DNA of 64,000 bases from JBGSMF01 sp964651475 (GTDB lineage Bacteria > Chloroflexota > Anaerolineae > Fen-1058). The notes under the pieces are model-generated. The model ran no database searches. It saw only the letters and a program-made list of their open reading frames with translations, and was not told the origin of the DNA. Within the stretch, counting starts at the first letter, position 1; each line of letters begins with the position of its first letter. Position numbers and translations under genes: made by a program. The stretch is taken from assembly GCA_964651475.1 (NCBI GenBank), contig CAZYXV010000005.1:108365-172364 (forward strand), in the 5' to 3' direction. Shown here in pieces: positions 44,701 through 50,802 of the stretch.

Positions 44701-45175
44701 CGCGCTGCACAAAAGCGCGCGCCAGTTGCTGCCACCTGAACGTCCAATCGCGCTGGACCAATTGCTCCTGAACCTGATCGAATAGGCCGATGGGTTTGTC
44801 GGTCAGGAATCCATTCGCTTTTAATTCGTCCACCAGCGAGGTGACGCGCCCGAACGCCAGCGTCTTGAATTGCTCAAAATAAGCCATCACCAGGTCTTTG
44901 ACCGAACGCGATCCATCCATCCACGTCCACAAGGCGTAATCGGAGGCGCTCAATTTCAGGTAAACGTTTTGGTGAGGGTTTTTGAGCACGTAATAGGTCA
45001 CGCCGTCCTCGTCCAGGCGGCGCGCGACGATGCCGGGCGCGGCGCACGGGCGGTACAGCGCCGCGTCTATCTGCGCCTGAAGCCAGGCCCAAAGTTGGGC
45101 CAGCGACCCGGCCGGCGGCGCCTGGCCAGCCTCGAGCCAGATGTTGTTTTGCGCGGAACCGGATAAAGACGACAT
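41741..45175 (-). CDS. M50-like membrane metalloprotease with two cNMP-binding-type domains
   Basis: 1144 residues. Order: N-terminal winged-helix/PqqD-like region (about 45-130); membrane domain with the zinc motif H236-E-H-A-H240 and the third ligand region NLNPLLELDGYF (D336); many further membrane helices to about 720; then two cyclic-nucleotide-binding-type beta-rolls (LLEQVPLLSGCNN..., LLGRMPLFASMGP...). In the second roll the phosphate cassette reads FGETSLYANVPYSATCRA: the Glu is kept but the usual Arg of PR[ST]A is Tyr, so nucleotide binding is doubtful. Relatives with PqqD and M50 parts are linked to peptide maturation or export. The start at ATG 45175 leaves almost no leader. Confidence 0.8.
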   Translation of the reverse strand: MSSLSGSAQNNIWLEAGQAPPAGSLAQLWAWLQAQIDAALYRPCAAPGIVARRLDEDGVTYYVLKNPHQNVYLKLSASDYALWTWMDGSRSVKDLVMAYFEQFKTLAFGRVTSLVDELKANGFLTDKPIGLFDQVQEQLVQRDWTFRWQQLARAFVQREFAFGGVDGWMTALYRGGGRLLFTPVMQVLFIVIALTGLIGFASVLTGQRYAILATNGSYWLGLLFLWAANFVVIIIHEHAHALTTKHFGREVKRGGILIYYGMPAFFVDTMDIWLEPKKRRIAVTWAGPYSGLIVGGLCSMAATLLPDGLPGQLAFKTAFVCYAGVLVNLNPLLELDGYFILVDWLGVPNLRERSFAFIRSELWPKLKTVFASATLLPGPRPESPPMFNREESIFTAFGLLAAAYTIYTLVVALYFWQTRFLALLIDLWNQPDWFSKLVALVVGAGVMGAVALILGVTVWRAGRGLIAHLEKQHFFKSDFNVTVLLVTALAVVVLIPAFLGDLTWRAFAGLVPTALMGLSTLMLIEAARQHAGARFQYTFWALAFSAALLLGGAALRGALVLLGRPASPLPILFEQLAALPLLAAAFQSLLEVDMRHNPLWERLAVILILASGFAVVMPVARWTTNTSSLAMALAAAGPYITLLFVAAIIPTLATYAHTRFFVPWLALAAGAAINGVLCLVRIAPGWPLMGDMDVWLGLVAAGVWSVGGVAYVMAWFRLHPQAAHWSEDLMLSDGERLRVAFARFFETLFDAFRATHGARRAKAVDDDLDVIAVASDWDVEVDSGHINDELDLTKITILEQADRYRDVLARAIDLMDDWAGSAFIARATQAAYDSLPWPEREVLGQYVLAGSPWGGAIAGQFDAVRSERYRLLEQVPLLSGCNNRALALIMAAVKSESTPAGVVLGHQDADVTRFVIVQSGSVEKWNRAEPKSSAQLAGVLRRGASLGSEAFMGGGTYTGTYRTAIATEILYLTVEECNNLMRAGVKLASQVGQVLAVRQLLGRMPLFASMGPQQLDGLAHKLGHQEVKPGEVIVRQGEDRHHFYIIASGQVEISVATPAPDEQTQERVVAQLGPGQHFGETSLYANVPYSATCRAAAPTVLLTLDEATFDAMVGSSVQMTHYVEQVSSGRTIDTRRKLGMTGIM

Positions 45176-45185
45176 GATAGTTACG

Positions 45186-45214
45186 ATTATACTCTCTGGT
45201 TGGATTCGGCGCAA
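45186..45214 (-). promoter_or_regulatory. Promoter of the M50-cNMP gene
   Basis: On the minus strand TTGCGC (45214-45209) and a perfect TATAAT (45191-45186) are 17 bases apart. The predicted transcript start near 45179 is only about four bases before ATG 45175, so the mRNA would be nearly leaderless. Confidence 0.6.
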
Positions 45215-45252
45215 TTGCGCTCAACGTTGTGCATTGTAACTATTCAGCCACA

Positions 45253-45316
45253 ACTCTTTGACCACCAAGGGCACGAAGGCTCTCCCTTTGTGTTTTCTGT
45301 GTCCTCTGTGGTTATC
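45253..45316. repeat. CCACCAAGG/CCTCTGTGG-type repeat
   Basis: ACCACCAAGGGCACGAAGG is followed by CTTTGTGTTTTCTGTGTCC and TCTGTGGTT, an imperfect palindrome of a kind common in environmental bacterial genomes. Together with 45365-45440 it fills most of the 412-base gap between the M50 gene and the gene at 45628. Confidence 0.55.
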
Positions 45317-45364
45317 AAGTCGCCTGTCTGAAGTGGTATCTTCTCGCTACCCAGAAACTGGCGG

Positions 45365-45440
45365 TCATTGCGAGCCGAAGGCGAAGCAATCTCAGCACCA
45401 TAAAACAAGGATTGCTTCGCCGCTACGCGGCTCGCAATGA
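45365..45440. repeat. Palindromic element, family C copy 2
   Basis: TCATTGCGAG (45365-45374) and CTCGCAATGA (45431-45440) with internal GAAGCAAT/ATTGCTTC match the core of the element at 25843-25984. Flanking AACTG/AGTT add outer symmetry. Confidence 0.75.
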
Positions 45441-45545
45441 CAGTTCGTAAGTTTCTCACCTCTGGCATATCGCCGGGGCGATATGGATTCTCAGAATGAC
45501 AGAAATTGAATCTACCGAGTCTGGGACGAGGGGTCTTGTGGGCGT

Positions 45546-45575
45546 TTGCATTTTTCAGGTTGGGCATGATATACT
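45546..45575 (+). promoter_or_regulatory. Promoter for the 45628 gene
   Basis: TTGCAT (45546-45551) and TATACT (45570-45575), spacer 18, lie 52 bases upstream of ATG 45628. Confidence 0.5.
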
Positions 45576-45627
45576 CAGTACGTCAGAGCGGCAAGGCTAT
45601 TCAACGCCGATACGCGGAGTGTAGAAT

Positions 45628-46137
45628 ATGCTGTCCATTCCTTCCAGATTGCCTGAATGTTGCATCAGGGTGTTGGCGCGCCCGGGCTGGTTCGACGTGG
45701 CCTTGCTCAGAACCGTTCGCCTGCAACTGGCCAATCCCTTTGTGCGCGCCATCCAGAACATGGCCGGCGTGCCGATTGCGGCCACGGCCATCGGGAACGT
45801 GATTTATTTTCGAGAGATGGAGCATTTCGATCCGCGTTCGGCGTGGGGCATAAGCCTGCTGGCCCACGAACTGAGGCACGTGGAGCAATATCGAGAGCAG
45901 CACGGCATTGTTCCTTACGCTATTCTATACACCTGGGAATACGTGCGCCGGGGCTATGGCGTCAACATTTCTTTCGAGGCCGAGGCTTACGGAGTGGGGG
46001 ACGTCGTTTACGGGCACTTGGTCCAGGAATTCAACTATAACGCGAACCGCCCCGTGTGCCTGGACGACCTGCGCCCCAATCCAGATTACGTGCTTCTTGA
46101 GCCAGCTCCTGCCTTGCCCAGGCGCGCGTCGGCCTGA
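45628..46137 (+). CDS. DUF4157-like putative metallopeptidase
   Basis: 169 residues. The core is LLAHELRHVEQYREQHG, an HExxH-like zinc motif (H-E-L-R-H) in the context usual for DUF4157/M-like proteins, followed by a helix and FEAEAYGVGD where a third ligand could lie. No signal peptide is evident, though the N-terminus is hydrophobic. GGAG precedes ATG 45628. Substrate unknown; some family members accompany secretion or toxin systems, but nothing here shows that. Confidence 0.6.
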   Translation: MLSIPSRLPECCIRVLARPGWFDVALLRTVRLQLANPFVRAIQNMAGVPIAATAIGNVIYFREMEHFDPRSAWGISLLAHELRHVEQYREQHGIVPYAILYTWEYVRRGYGVNISFEAEAYGVGDVVYGHLVQEFNYNANRPVCLDDLRPNPDYVLLEPAPALPRRASA

Positions 46138-46162
46138 CGTATGTTTAATCTAAAGGTGCAAT

Positions 46163-47323
46163 ATGGGAAATCCTGTTCTATACGTTATCATCGGTTTGAT
46201 CATTGGCGCGGCAGGCGCGTTGGTGGCAGTTGGAGCGGTGTTGTGGTCGCGCCCGTCCGCTTCGCCTCCCCCCGCCCCGCCCCCGCCCGATCCCAATCCT
46301 GTGGACGACGAGTCCATTCGTTTGATACAAGATGAAGGCGGCCAGTGGGTTGTGGAAACAAGCGGCAAGCGCTACAAGCGCCTGAGCGAAGTGCAGGGCG
46401 CGGTGCTGACGCGGCGCTTGCAAGACGCGCTGGCCTGGCTTGGGCAGTTCGCCGGGCAACCCATTGTGGCGCCGCCGCCTGCCCCGCCGCCCCAGGCTGA
46501 CGCGAGCGAGGTGCTGCGCGTGTGGCGCGCGCGCGCCGATGGCGCGATGCTGGTCGAGTTTCGCGGGAAGCGTTATCGCCGCCTGGCAGACATTACGGAC
46601 GCCAATATAGGGCGCGAGCTGTTGAGCGTTTTGGGCGACCTGGCGGCTTTTGGCAAGGGCAAGACAGTGCTGCGCCCCGTGAGCCCGGAGACCCCGCCGC
46701 CCGAAATTCCCGCGCCAGCAGACGCTCTTGCTCCGGCTGTCCCCCCGCTTGCCGAGACCGTGTCCATCTCTTCGCTTCCGACGCCCGATGCCGCTCAGCC
46801 ACCTGTCCCGCCGCCTCCCGTCGAGGCCGTGCCCATCTCTTCGCTTCCGACGCCTGATGCCGCGCAGCCACCTGTCCCGCCGCCAGCCGTCGAAGCCGTG
46901 TCCATCTCTTCGCTTCCGACGCCTGATGCCGCTCAGCCATCTGCCCCGCCTCCCGCTTCCCCGTCGGTGGAAGAAGAGTTCTTGCGATCCTTGCTCGCTC
47001 CCCAACCCCAGCCTGAAAAACCCAAGCAAGGGTTCGGCGGATTTTTAAGGCTGGATCGCAAAAAGAAAGAGGACGCTCCTGTGCTGGCGCCCGAGCCGCC
47101 CGAGGCGATGGGCATTGCCGGCCAGATTGAGCAGGTGCTCCAGCGGCAATTGGCGAGCCGGACCGACATGTTGGCTCGCGGGCTTCACGTCAGCGCGGCG
47201 CCCGATGGCTCGCTGCGGGTGGAAGTGGATAGCCAATTTTACAACGGCATAGACGAAACGCCCGATCCGGCCGTGCGCGAGGTGCTGCGGGCGGCCGTCA
47301 AAGCGTGGGAAGCGAGCATCTAG
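46163..47323 (+). CDS. Membrane-anchored Pro-rich repeat protein
   Basis: 386 residues. An N-terminal helix (VLYVIIGLIIGAAGALVAVG) is followed by two copies of a roughly 40-residue module (GGQWVVETSGKRYKRLSEVQ; DGAMLVEFRGKRYRRLADIT), then a Pro-rich linker containing a 23-residue repeat three times (ISSLPTPDAAQPPVPPP), then a conserved-looking C-terminal domain (QIEQVLQRQLASRTD...VDSQFYNGIDETPDPAVREV). I do not recognise a named family. It lies 8 bases before the HAS-barrel gene, suggesting a joint function. Confidence 0.65.
   Translation: MGNPVLYVIIGLIIGAAGALVAVGAVLWSRPSASPPPAPPPPDPNPVDDESIRLIQDEGGQWVVETSGKRYKRLSEVQGAVLTRRLQDALAWLGQFAGQPIVAPPPAPPPQADASEVLRVWRARADGAMLVEFRGKRYRRLADITDANIGRELLSVLGDLAAFGKGKTVLRPVSPETPPPEIPAPADALAPAVPPLAETVSISSLPTPDAAQPPVPPPPVEAVPISSLPTPDAAQPPVPPPAVEAVSISSLPTPDAAQPSAPPPASPSVEEEFLRSLLAPQPQPEKPKQGFGGFLRLDRKKKEDAPVLAPEPPEAMGIAGQIEQVLQRQLASRTDMLARGLHVSAAPDGSLRVEVDSQFYNGIDETPDPAVREVLRAAVKAWEASI
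46766..46972 (+). repeat. 69-bp tandem repeat in coding sequence
   Basis: Units begin at 46766, 46835 and 46904; the first two are nearly identical and the third diverges in its second half. They code for the Pro-rich linker repeats of the membrane-anchored protein and could vary in number between strains. Confidence 0.85.
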
Positions 47324-47331
47324 GCGTGAAT

Positions 47332-47958
47332 ATGGAAAACCAGCATTGTCTTGTGGGGCGATTGCTCCGCGCCAGCAACCGTGGCTTTACGTTTGGATGC
47401 CGGCTGGCGGCCAGCGATCACCCGATGTGGCAAACGGCCGCCGAAAGGGTCGAGTTCGGCGCGCTGGTGCGCGCGCCCGCCCAGGCAGGGCGCACCGAGC
47501 TTTACGGGCTGGTGTACGAAATCCAGGTGAGCGATGACGGCCTGGCGCGCCAACTATCCGTGACCGACGAAACCTTGCTGAGCGAGCCTCGCCCCGACGA
47601 GCGGCATCACCGCGCCGCGCCCAACGAAGTCAGCGTGCTGACGGTGGGCTATCGCCGCGATGGGGCGCTGCGATACGGCCCCGCGCCGCAGCCGCCGCTC
47701 AGCCTGGACGCCATCACCACCTGCGCGCCGGAAGAGGTGCGCGAGTTCACCGCGCGCTGGGACTGGCTCAAGCTGGTGCTGGATACGCGCGAGGTGCCCG
47801 CCGACGATTTGATTGTGGCCGCGCTGTTGCTGGCGGCTGAGGCTTATCACCCCGAAGAACAGCAAGCTTTTCTGTTGCAGGCCGGGCGCGAGTTGGCGCG
47901 CCTGATGCCGGGTGATACCACGCGGCTGGAAGCGGTGCTAAAACGATTGCGACTATGA
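47332..47958 (+). CDS. HAS-barrel domain protein, HerA-associated
   Basis: 208 residues. The N-terminal 70 residues (CLVGRLLRASNRGFTFGCRL, VEFGALVRAP, ELYGLVYEIQVSDDG) have the six-stranded barrel pattern of HAS domains, known from HerA ATPases and often from a separate partner gene. The C-terminal half is helical (EEVREFTARWDWLKLVLDTRE). ATG 47332 is chosen as the conserved-looking start. The matching HerA ATPase is 6.5 kb downstream, with unrelated genes between. Confidence 0.65.
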   Translation: MENQHCLVGRLLRASNRGFTFGCRLAASDHPMWQTAAERVEFGALVRAPAQAGRTELYGLVYEIQVSDDGLARQLSVTDETLLSEPRPDERHHRAAPNEVSVLTVGYRRDGALRYGPAPQPPLSLDAITTCAPEEVREFTARWDWLKLVLDTREVPADDLIVAALLLAAEAYHPEEQQAFLLQAGRELARLMPGDTTRLEAVLKRLRL

Positions 47959-48109
47959 AAGCCCGATGTTGACTAGCCTGCAAGCACGTCTTGATTCTAA
48001 ACGAATACTGTCCACCCCTCACGCTCGTAGAGAGATGCGTGCCAAAGGACTCGCCGGCATTAAAAGTCTACGTGGCCATGTTGGGTGCTGTCAGCACACA
48101 TCATTGAAC

Positions 48110-49396
48110 ATGCCACAAAAAATTTTTACTGTTTTGCTGTGTTTATTGCTCACGGCTTGTACTTCTGTACAGCCATTGCCATCAACAGTTTTACCCACTA
48201 ATAACGCAACAATACAACCCATGGCGTCCCCACAGGTTTTATCACCAATAGCGGCACCAATAACTGAGCCAACTGCAACTACGATGGCGATTGTGATACC
48301 GACGACTGCTCCGCCATCTGGAATCACCTACCGTACTGACACTGGTCTATGGCATGTCAACAGTGATGGCAATAGTACGCTATTGCTAAATATCTCAAAG
48401 TACACCAGGGCCGTACTCTCTTCTGAGGGCACCCGCATCCTCTACGGGAATAACGATGAACGTTCAAGCGAAGATGTAATGGTTGACCTTTCTACCCGCA
48501 GAGAGACCAAACTAAAACCAAGTCGGGAATATGTTATTTGTTATACCGAATGGTGGGAGGCAAGACCGTCGGTTATTCTGGCAATGGTACAACCTATATC
48601 AGAAGTTGGCGGTAGAGTTTGTAAGGGTATGCCAGCCGTGTTTTCTGCGGACGGAACAAAGCTCAATGTACTAGGATCTACGCCGACAGAATATTATCCA
48701 TTTGCAGCATCACCGGACGGCAGAATGATCACTTTCGATCAAGGAGGCAACCCCTGGCTCTATGAATGGGAAATAGGGGTTAGACCATTCGATATAGCCC
48801 ATTATAGATTCCCCCAACTTGCAGAAATGTACTTCTCAAATCCCGCTTGGTCATCAAGTGGAAATCAATTGGCCTGGGTTGTGGCAGGTATGCTGGACGG
48901 CGAGTGGCAACATGGAATCGGTATCTTTGACCTGAAAAATCGTACCTCACGTTTTCTATACCCTTATGAAGTGGAAGGATTTGACGGCGGGCGTAGTTAC
49001 ATAGAGTGGAATTCAGGTGAAGAGTACATTGCTGTTTCGAACTTTGGCAAGGAGTTGTTATGGATTTTGTCGGTTAGTGGAACAGAAAAGTATTTCTTCG
49101 AACATGCTACCAACCCCGTTTGGAGTCCTGACGGAAGATGGCTTGCCTATGTTAGCCAGTCTCAAAAAGTGATAGTTGTGTCACCTAAGGATAAAGAAAC
49201 GCAAGAACTTGGCAAGGGTACAAATATTAAATGGAGTCCAAATGGGCTTTGGTTGATACTGGGCAATAGCCACTGGGAGAGGCAAAGTGGCAATTGGATA
49301 ACTGAAGTTGGCGTATGGACACCGCAACGCCTCGATTTACCCCAAGACGCTTTCGTACTGGACTGGCTAGGAACAGATGCTGTAGAAAAAAGATGA
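48110..49396 (+). CDS. Lipoprotein with WD40/TolB-like propeller
   Basis: 428 residues. A lipoprotein signal peptide (MPQKIFTVLLCLLLTAC, Cys17) and a Thr/Pro-rich linker precede a beta-propeller with repeated blades such as FAASPDGRMITFDQGGNPWLY, PAWSSSGNQLAWV, PVWSPDGRWLAYVS and IKWSPNGLWLIL. Extracellular, function unknown. Base composition is clearly lower in GC than the flanking genes, marking the beginning of an island. An in-frame upstream start at 47966 exists but the residues before Met 48110 look non-native. Confidence 0.7.
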   Translation: MPQKIFTVLLCLLLTACTSVQPLPSTVLPTNNATIQPMASPQVLSPIAAPITEPTATTMAIVIPTTAPPSGITYRTDTGLWHVNSDGNSTLLLNISKYTRAVLSSEGTRILYGNNDERSSEDVMVDLSTRRETKLKPSREYVICYTEWWEARPSVILAMVQPISEVGGRVCKGMPAVFSADGTKLNVLGSTPTEYYPFAASPDGRMITFDQGGNPWLYEWEIGVRPFDIAHYRFPQLAEMYFSNPAWSSSGNQLAWVVAGMLDGEWQHGIGIFDLKNRTSRFLYPYEVEGFDGGRSYIEWNSGEEYIAVSNFGKELLWILSVSGTEKYFFEHATNPVWSPDGRWLAYVSQSQKVIVVSPKDKETQELGKGTNIKWSPNGLWLILGNSHWERQSGNWITEVGVWTPQRLDLPQDAFVLDWLGTDAVEKR

Positions 49397-49466
49397 TCCA
49401 GTTAGCCTGCTTTTGCCAATCACTTTACAGTAGTTTTACACTTTTTATATCTGGCATGCTGTCAGC

Positions 49467-49565
49467 GGATTTTTAGAACGGATTGAACGGAAAAACCACG
49501 CATAAGGTGCATAATCGTTCAATCCGATCCCAGAATCCGCCTGCCTGGCGGCAGACAGGTTGACA
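49467..49565. repeat. Palindromic repeat with GGATTGAACGG core
   Basis: AGCGGATT and CGGATTGAACG (about 49467-49490) are mirrored by CGTTCAATCCG and AATCCGC (about 49518-49542). A further short hairpin, CTGCCTGGCGGCAGACAGG, is attached. Part of the 255-base gap between two island genes. Confidence 0.65.
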
Positions 49566-49577
49566 GCCGCTCTCACC

Positions 49578-49608
49578 AGTGGTTTTATAAAATTCGCAAA
49601 ACCACTGT
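49578..49608. terminator. Perfect 10-bp hairpin
   Basis: CAGTGGTTTT and AAAACCACTG pair around an 11-base loop. The A/T run inside the stem could support termination in either direction. Confidence 0.45.
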
Positions 49609-49651
49609 CTATGTTAGACCACTACGCTGCCGGAATATCCAACGAGTTAGA

Positions 49652-50263
49652 ATGTCACCATCAACGGTCTCAAATCAAAGAACGATGAAATGGCCGAAGC
49701 GATTAGCTGTGATAGTAGTGGTTGTCAGTATACTGTATTGCGCAATGGGCTGCGTGAGTCTCGCTACTCTGCAAGACCACCTAGTTCTCTACTGGCTGGC
49801 TGCTCTTGAGGATAATGTCCATCTGATGATTATTGGTGTTCTTTGGCTGGGCCTGCTCACCCTAACAGTATGTTGGCTACAGAAAAGACTTGATTTGGGT
49901 TGGCTACTGGTGGCAGCCACTTGCCTTGCCTTTGGCACTGTTCTACTTTACCTTGCCCAAACACCCTATCTGGACACTGCCAAGCTGAATGGTCAAGTAT
50001 ATTATCTGGTGGATAACTATGATTGGTATTCAAGATGGCATACTTATTCTCTGTGTGAATGTGGCGGTTCCAGCATCACTTGTCAATGTCAGGATTTTTA
50101 CACAGCTTACTCGCCAATAATCGTCACAACCTTTTCGTTAACGGCTGATGCCACTGCCAACAGGCTCGAAGTGAAATTGAACAACAAGGTTTTGTACGAA
50201 CATGGAGCATCGCCACACTGTTACCAACAAGCTGACCTCATTGGTCATTGTCTCGAAAAGTGA
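49652..50263 (+). CDS. Membrane protein with Cys-rich extracytoplasmic tail, unknown
   Basis: 203 residues (or 192 from a second Met at 49685). Three membrane helices (RLAVIVVVVSILYCAMGC; LMIIGVLWLGLLTLTVC; WLLVAATCLAFGTVLLYL) are followed by a domain with clustered cysteines (CECGGSSITCQC...ASPHC...GHC), possibly disulfide-bonded outside the cell. AT-richer than surrounding housekeeping genes. No family recognised. Confidence 0.55.
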   Translation: MSPSTVSNQRTMKWPKRLAVIVVVVSILYCAMGCVSLATLQDHLVLYWLAALEDNVHLMIIGVLWLGLLTLTVCWLQKRLDLGWLLVAATCLAFGTVLLYLAQTPYLDTAKLNGQVYYLVDNYDWYSRWHTYSLCECGGSSITCQCQDFYTAYSPIIVTTFSLTADATANRLEVKLNNKVLYEHGASPHCYQQADLIGHCLEK

Positions 50264-50313
50264 GTTTGAGGAATGTGACCTGACCATACCTATCGGTGAC
50301 AAAAGGAGCCAGC

Positions 50314-50802
50314 GTGGAAATATACATTCGTAAAGCAACCGCCAAAGATTATGACATTCTATGCGAGTTGTTTGACGAGGTAGACGCTCTACATCGTGAC
50401 AATCTTGCTCACCTGTTCCAGAAACCGAATGGCCCCGTTCGGGAACGCGATTACTATGAGGGATTGATTGCTGACGAGAACGTCGGATTGTTTGTTGCCG
50501 CAGTGGGCGAAAAACCGGTAGGCTTTGTTCATGCGATTATCAAAGATGCGCCTGCCATTCCTATTTTTGTGCCTCGACGCTACGCTATTGTTGATAATAT
50601 CGGCGTCAAGCCAGAGTTTCGGAATCAGGGAATAGGGCGATTGCTTATGGACACAATACACAAGTGGGCAATCACCAAAGGTGCAACCAGCATCGAGTTG
50701 AACGTTTATGAGTTCAACCAGACGGCGATTGCCTTTTACCAAAGGTTGGGGTATGAGACCTATAGCCGGAGAATGAGCAGGACGCTAAACAAGGAAAATT
50801 AA
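50314..50802 (+). CDS. GNAT-family N-acetyltransferase (RimI-like)
   Basis: 162 residues starting at GTG 50314, with AAGGAG six bases upstream. Acetyl-CoA loop: VDNIGVKPEFRNQGIGRLLM; the C-terminal strand motif NQTAIAFYQRLGYETYSRRM is typical of ribosomal-protein or small-molecule GNATs. Its stop overlaps the start of the GH44 gene (TAATG), so the two are coupled although functionally unrelated. Moderately AT-rich. Confidence 0.82.
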   Translation: MEIYIRKATAKDYDILCELFDEVDALHRDNLAHLFQKPNGPVRERDYYEGLIADENVGLFVAAVGEKPVGFVHAIIKDAPAIPIFVPRRYAIVDNIGVKPEFRNQGIGRLLMDTIHKWAITKGATSIELNVYEFNQTAIAFYQRLGYETYSRRMSRTLNKEN

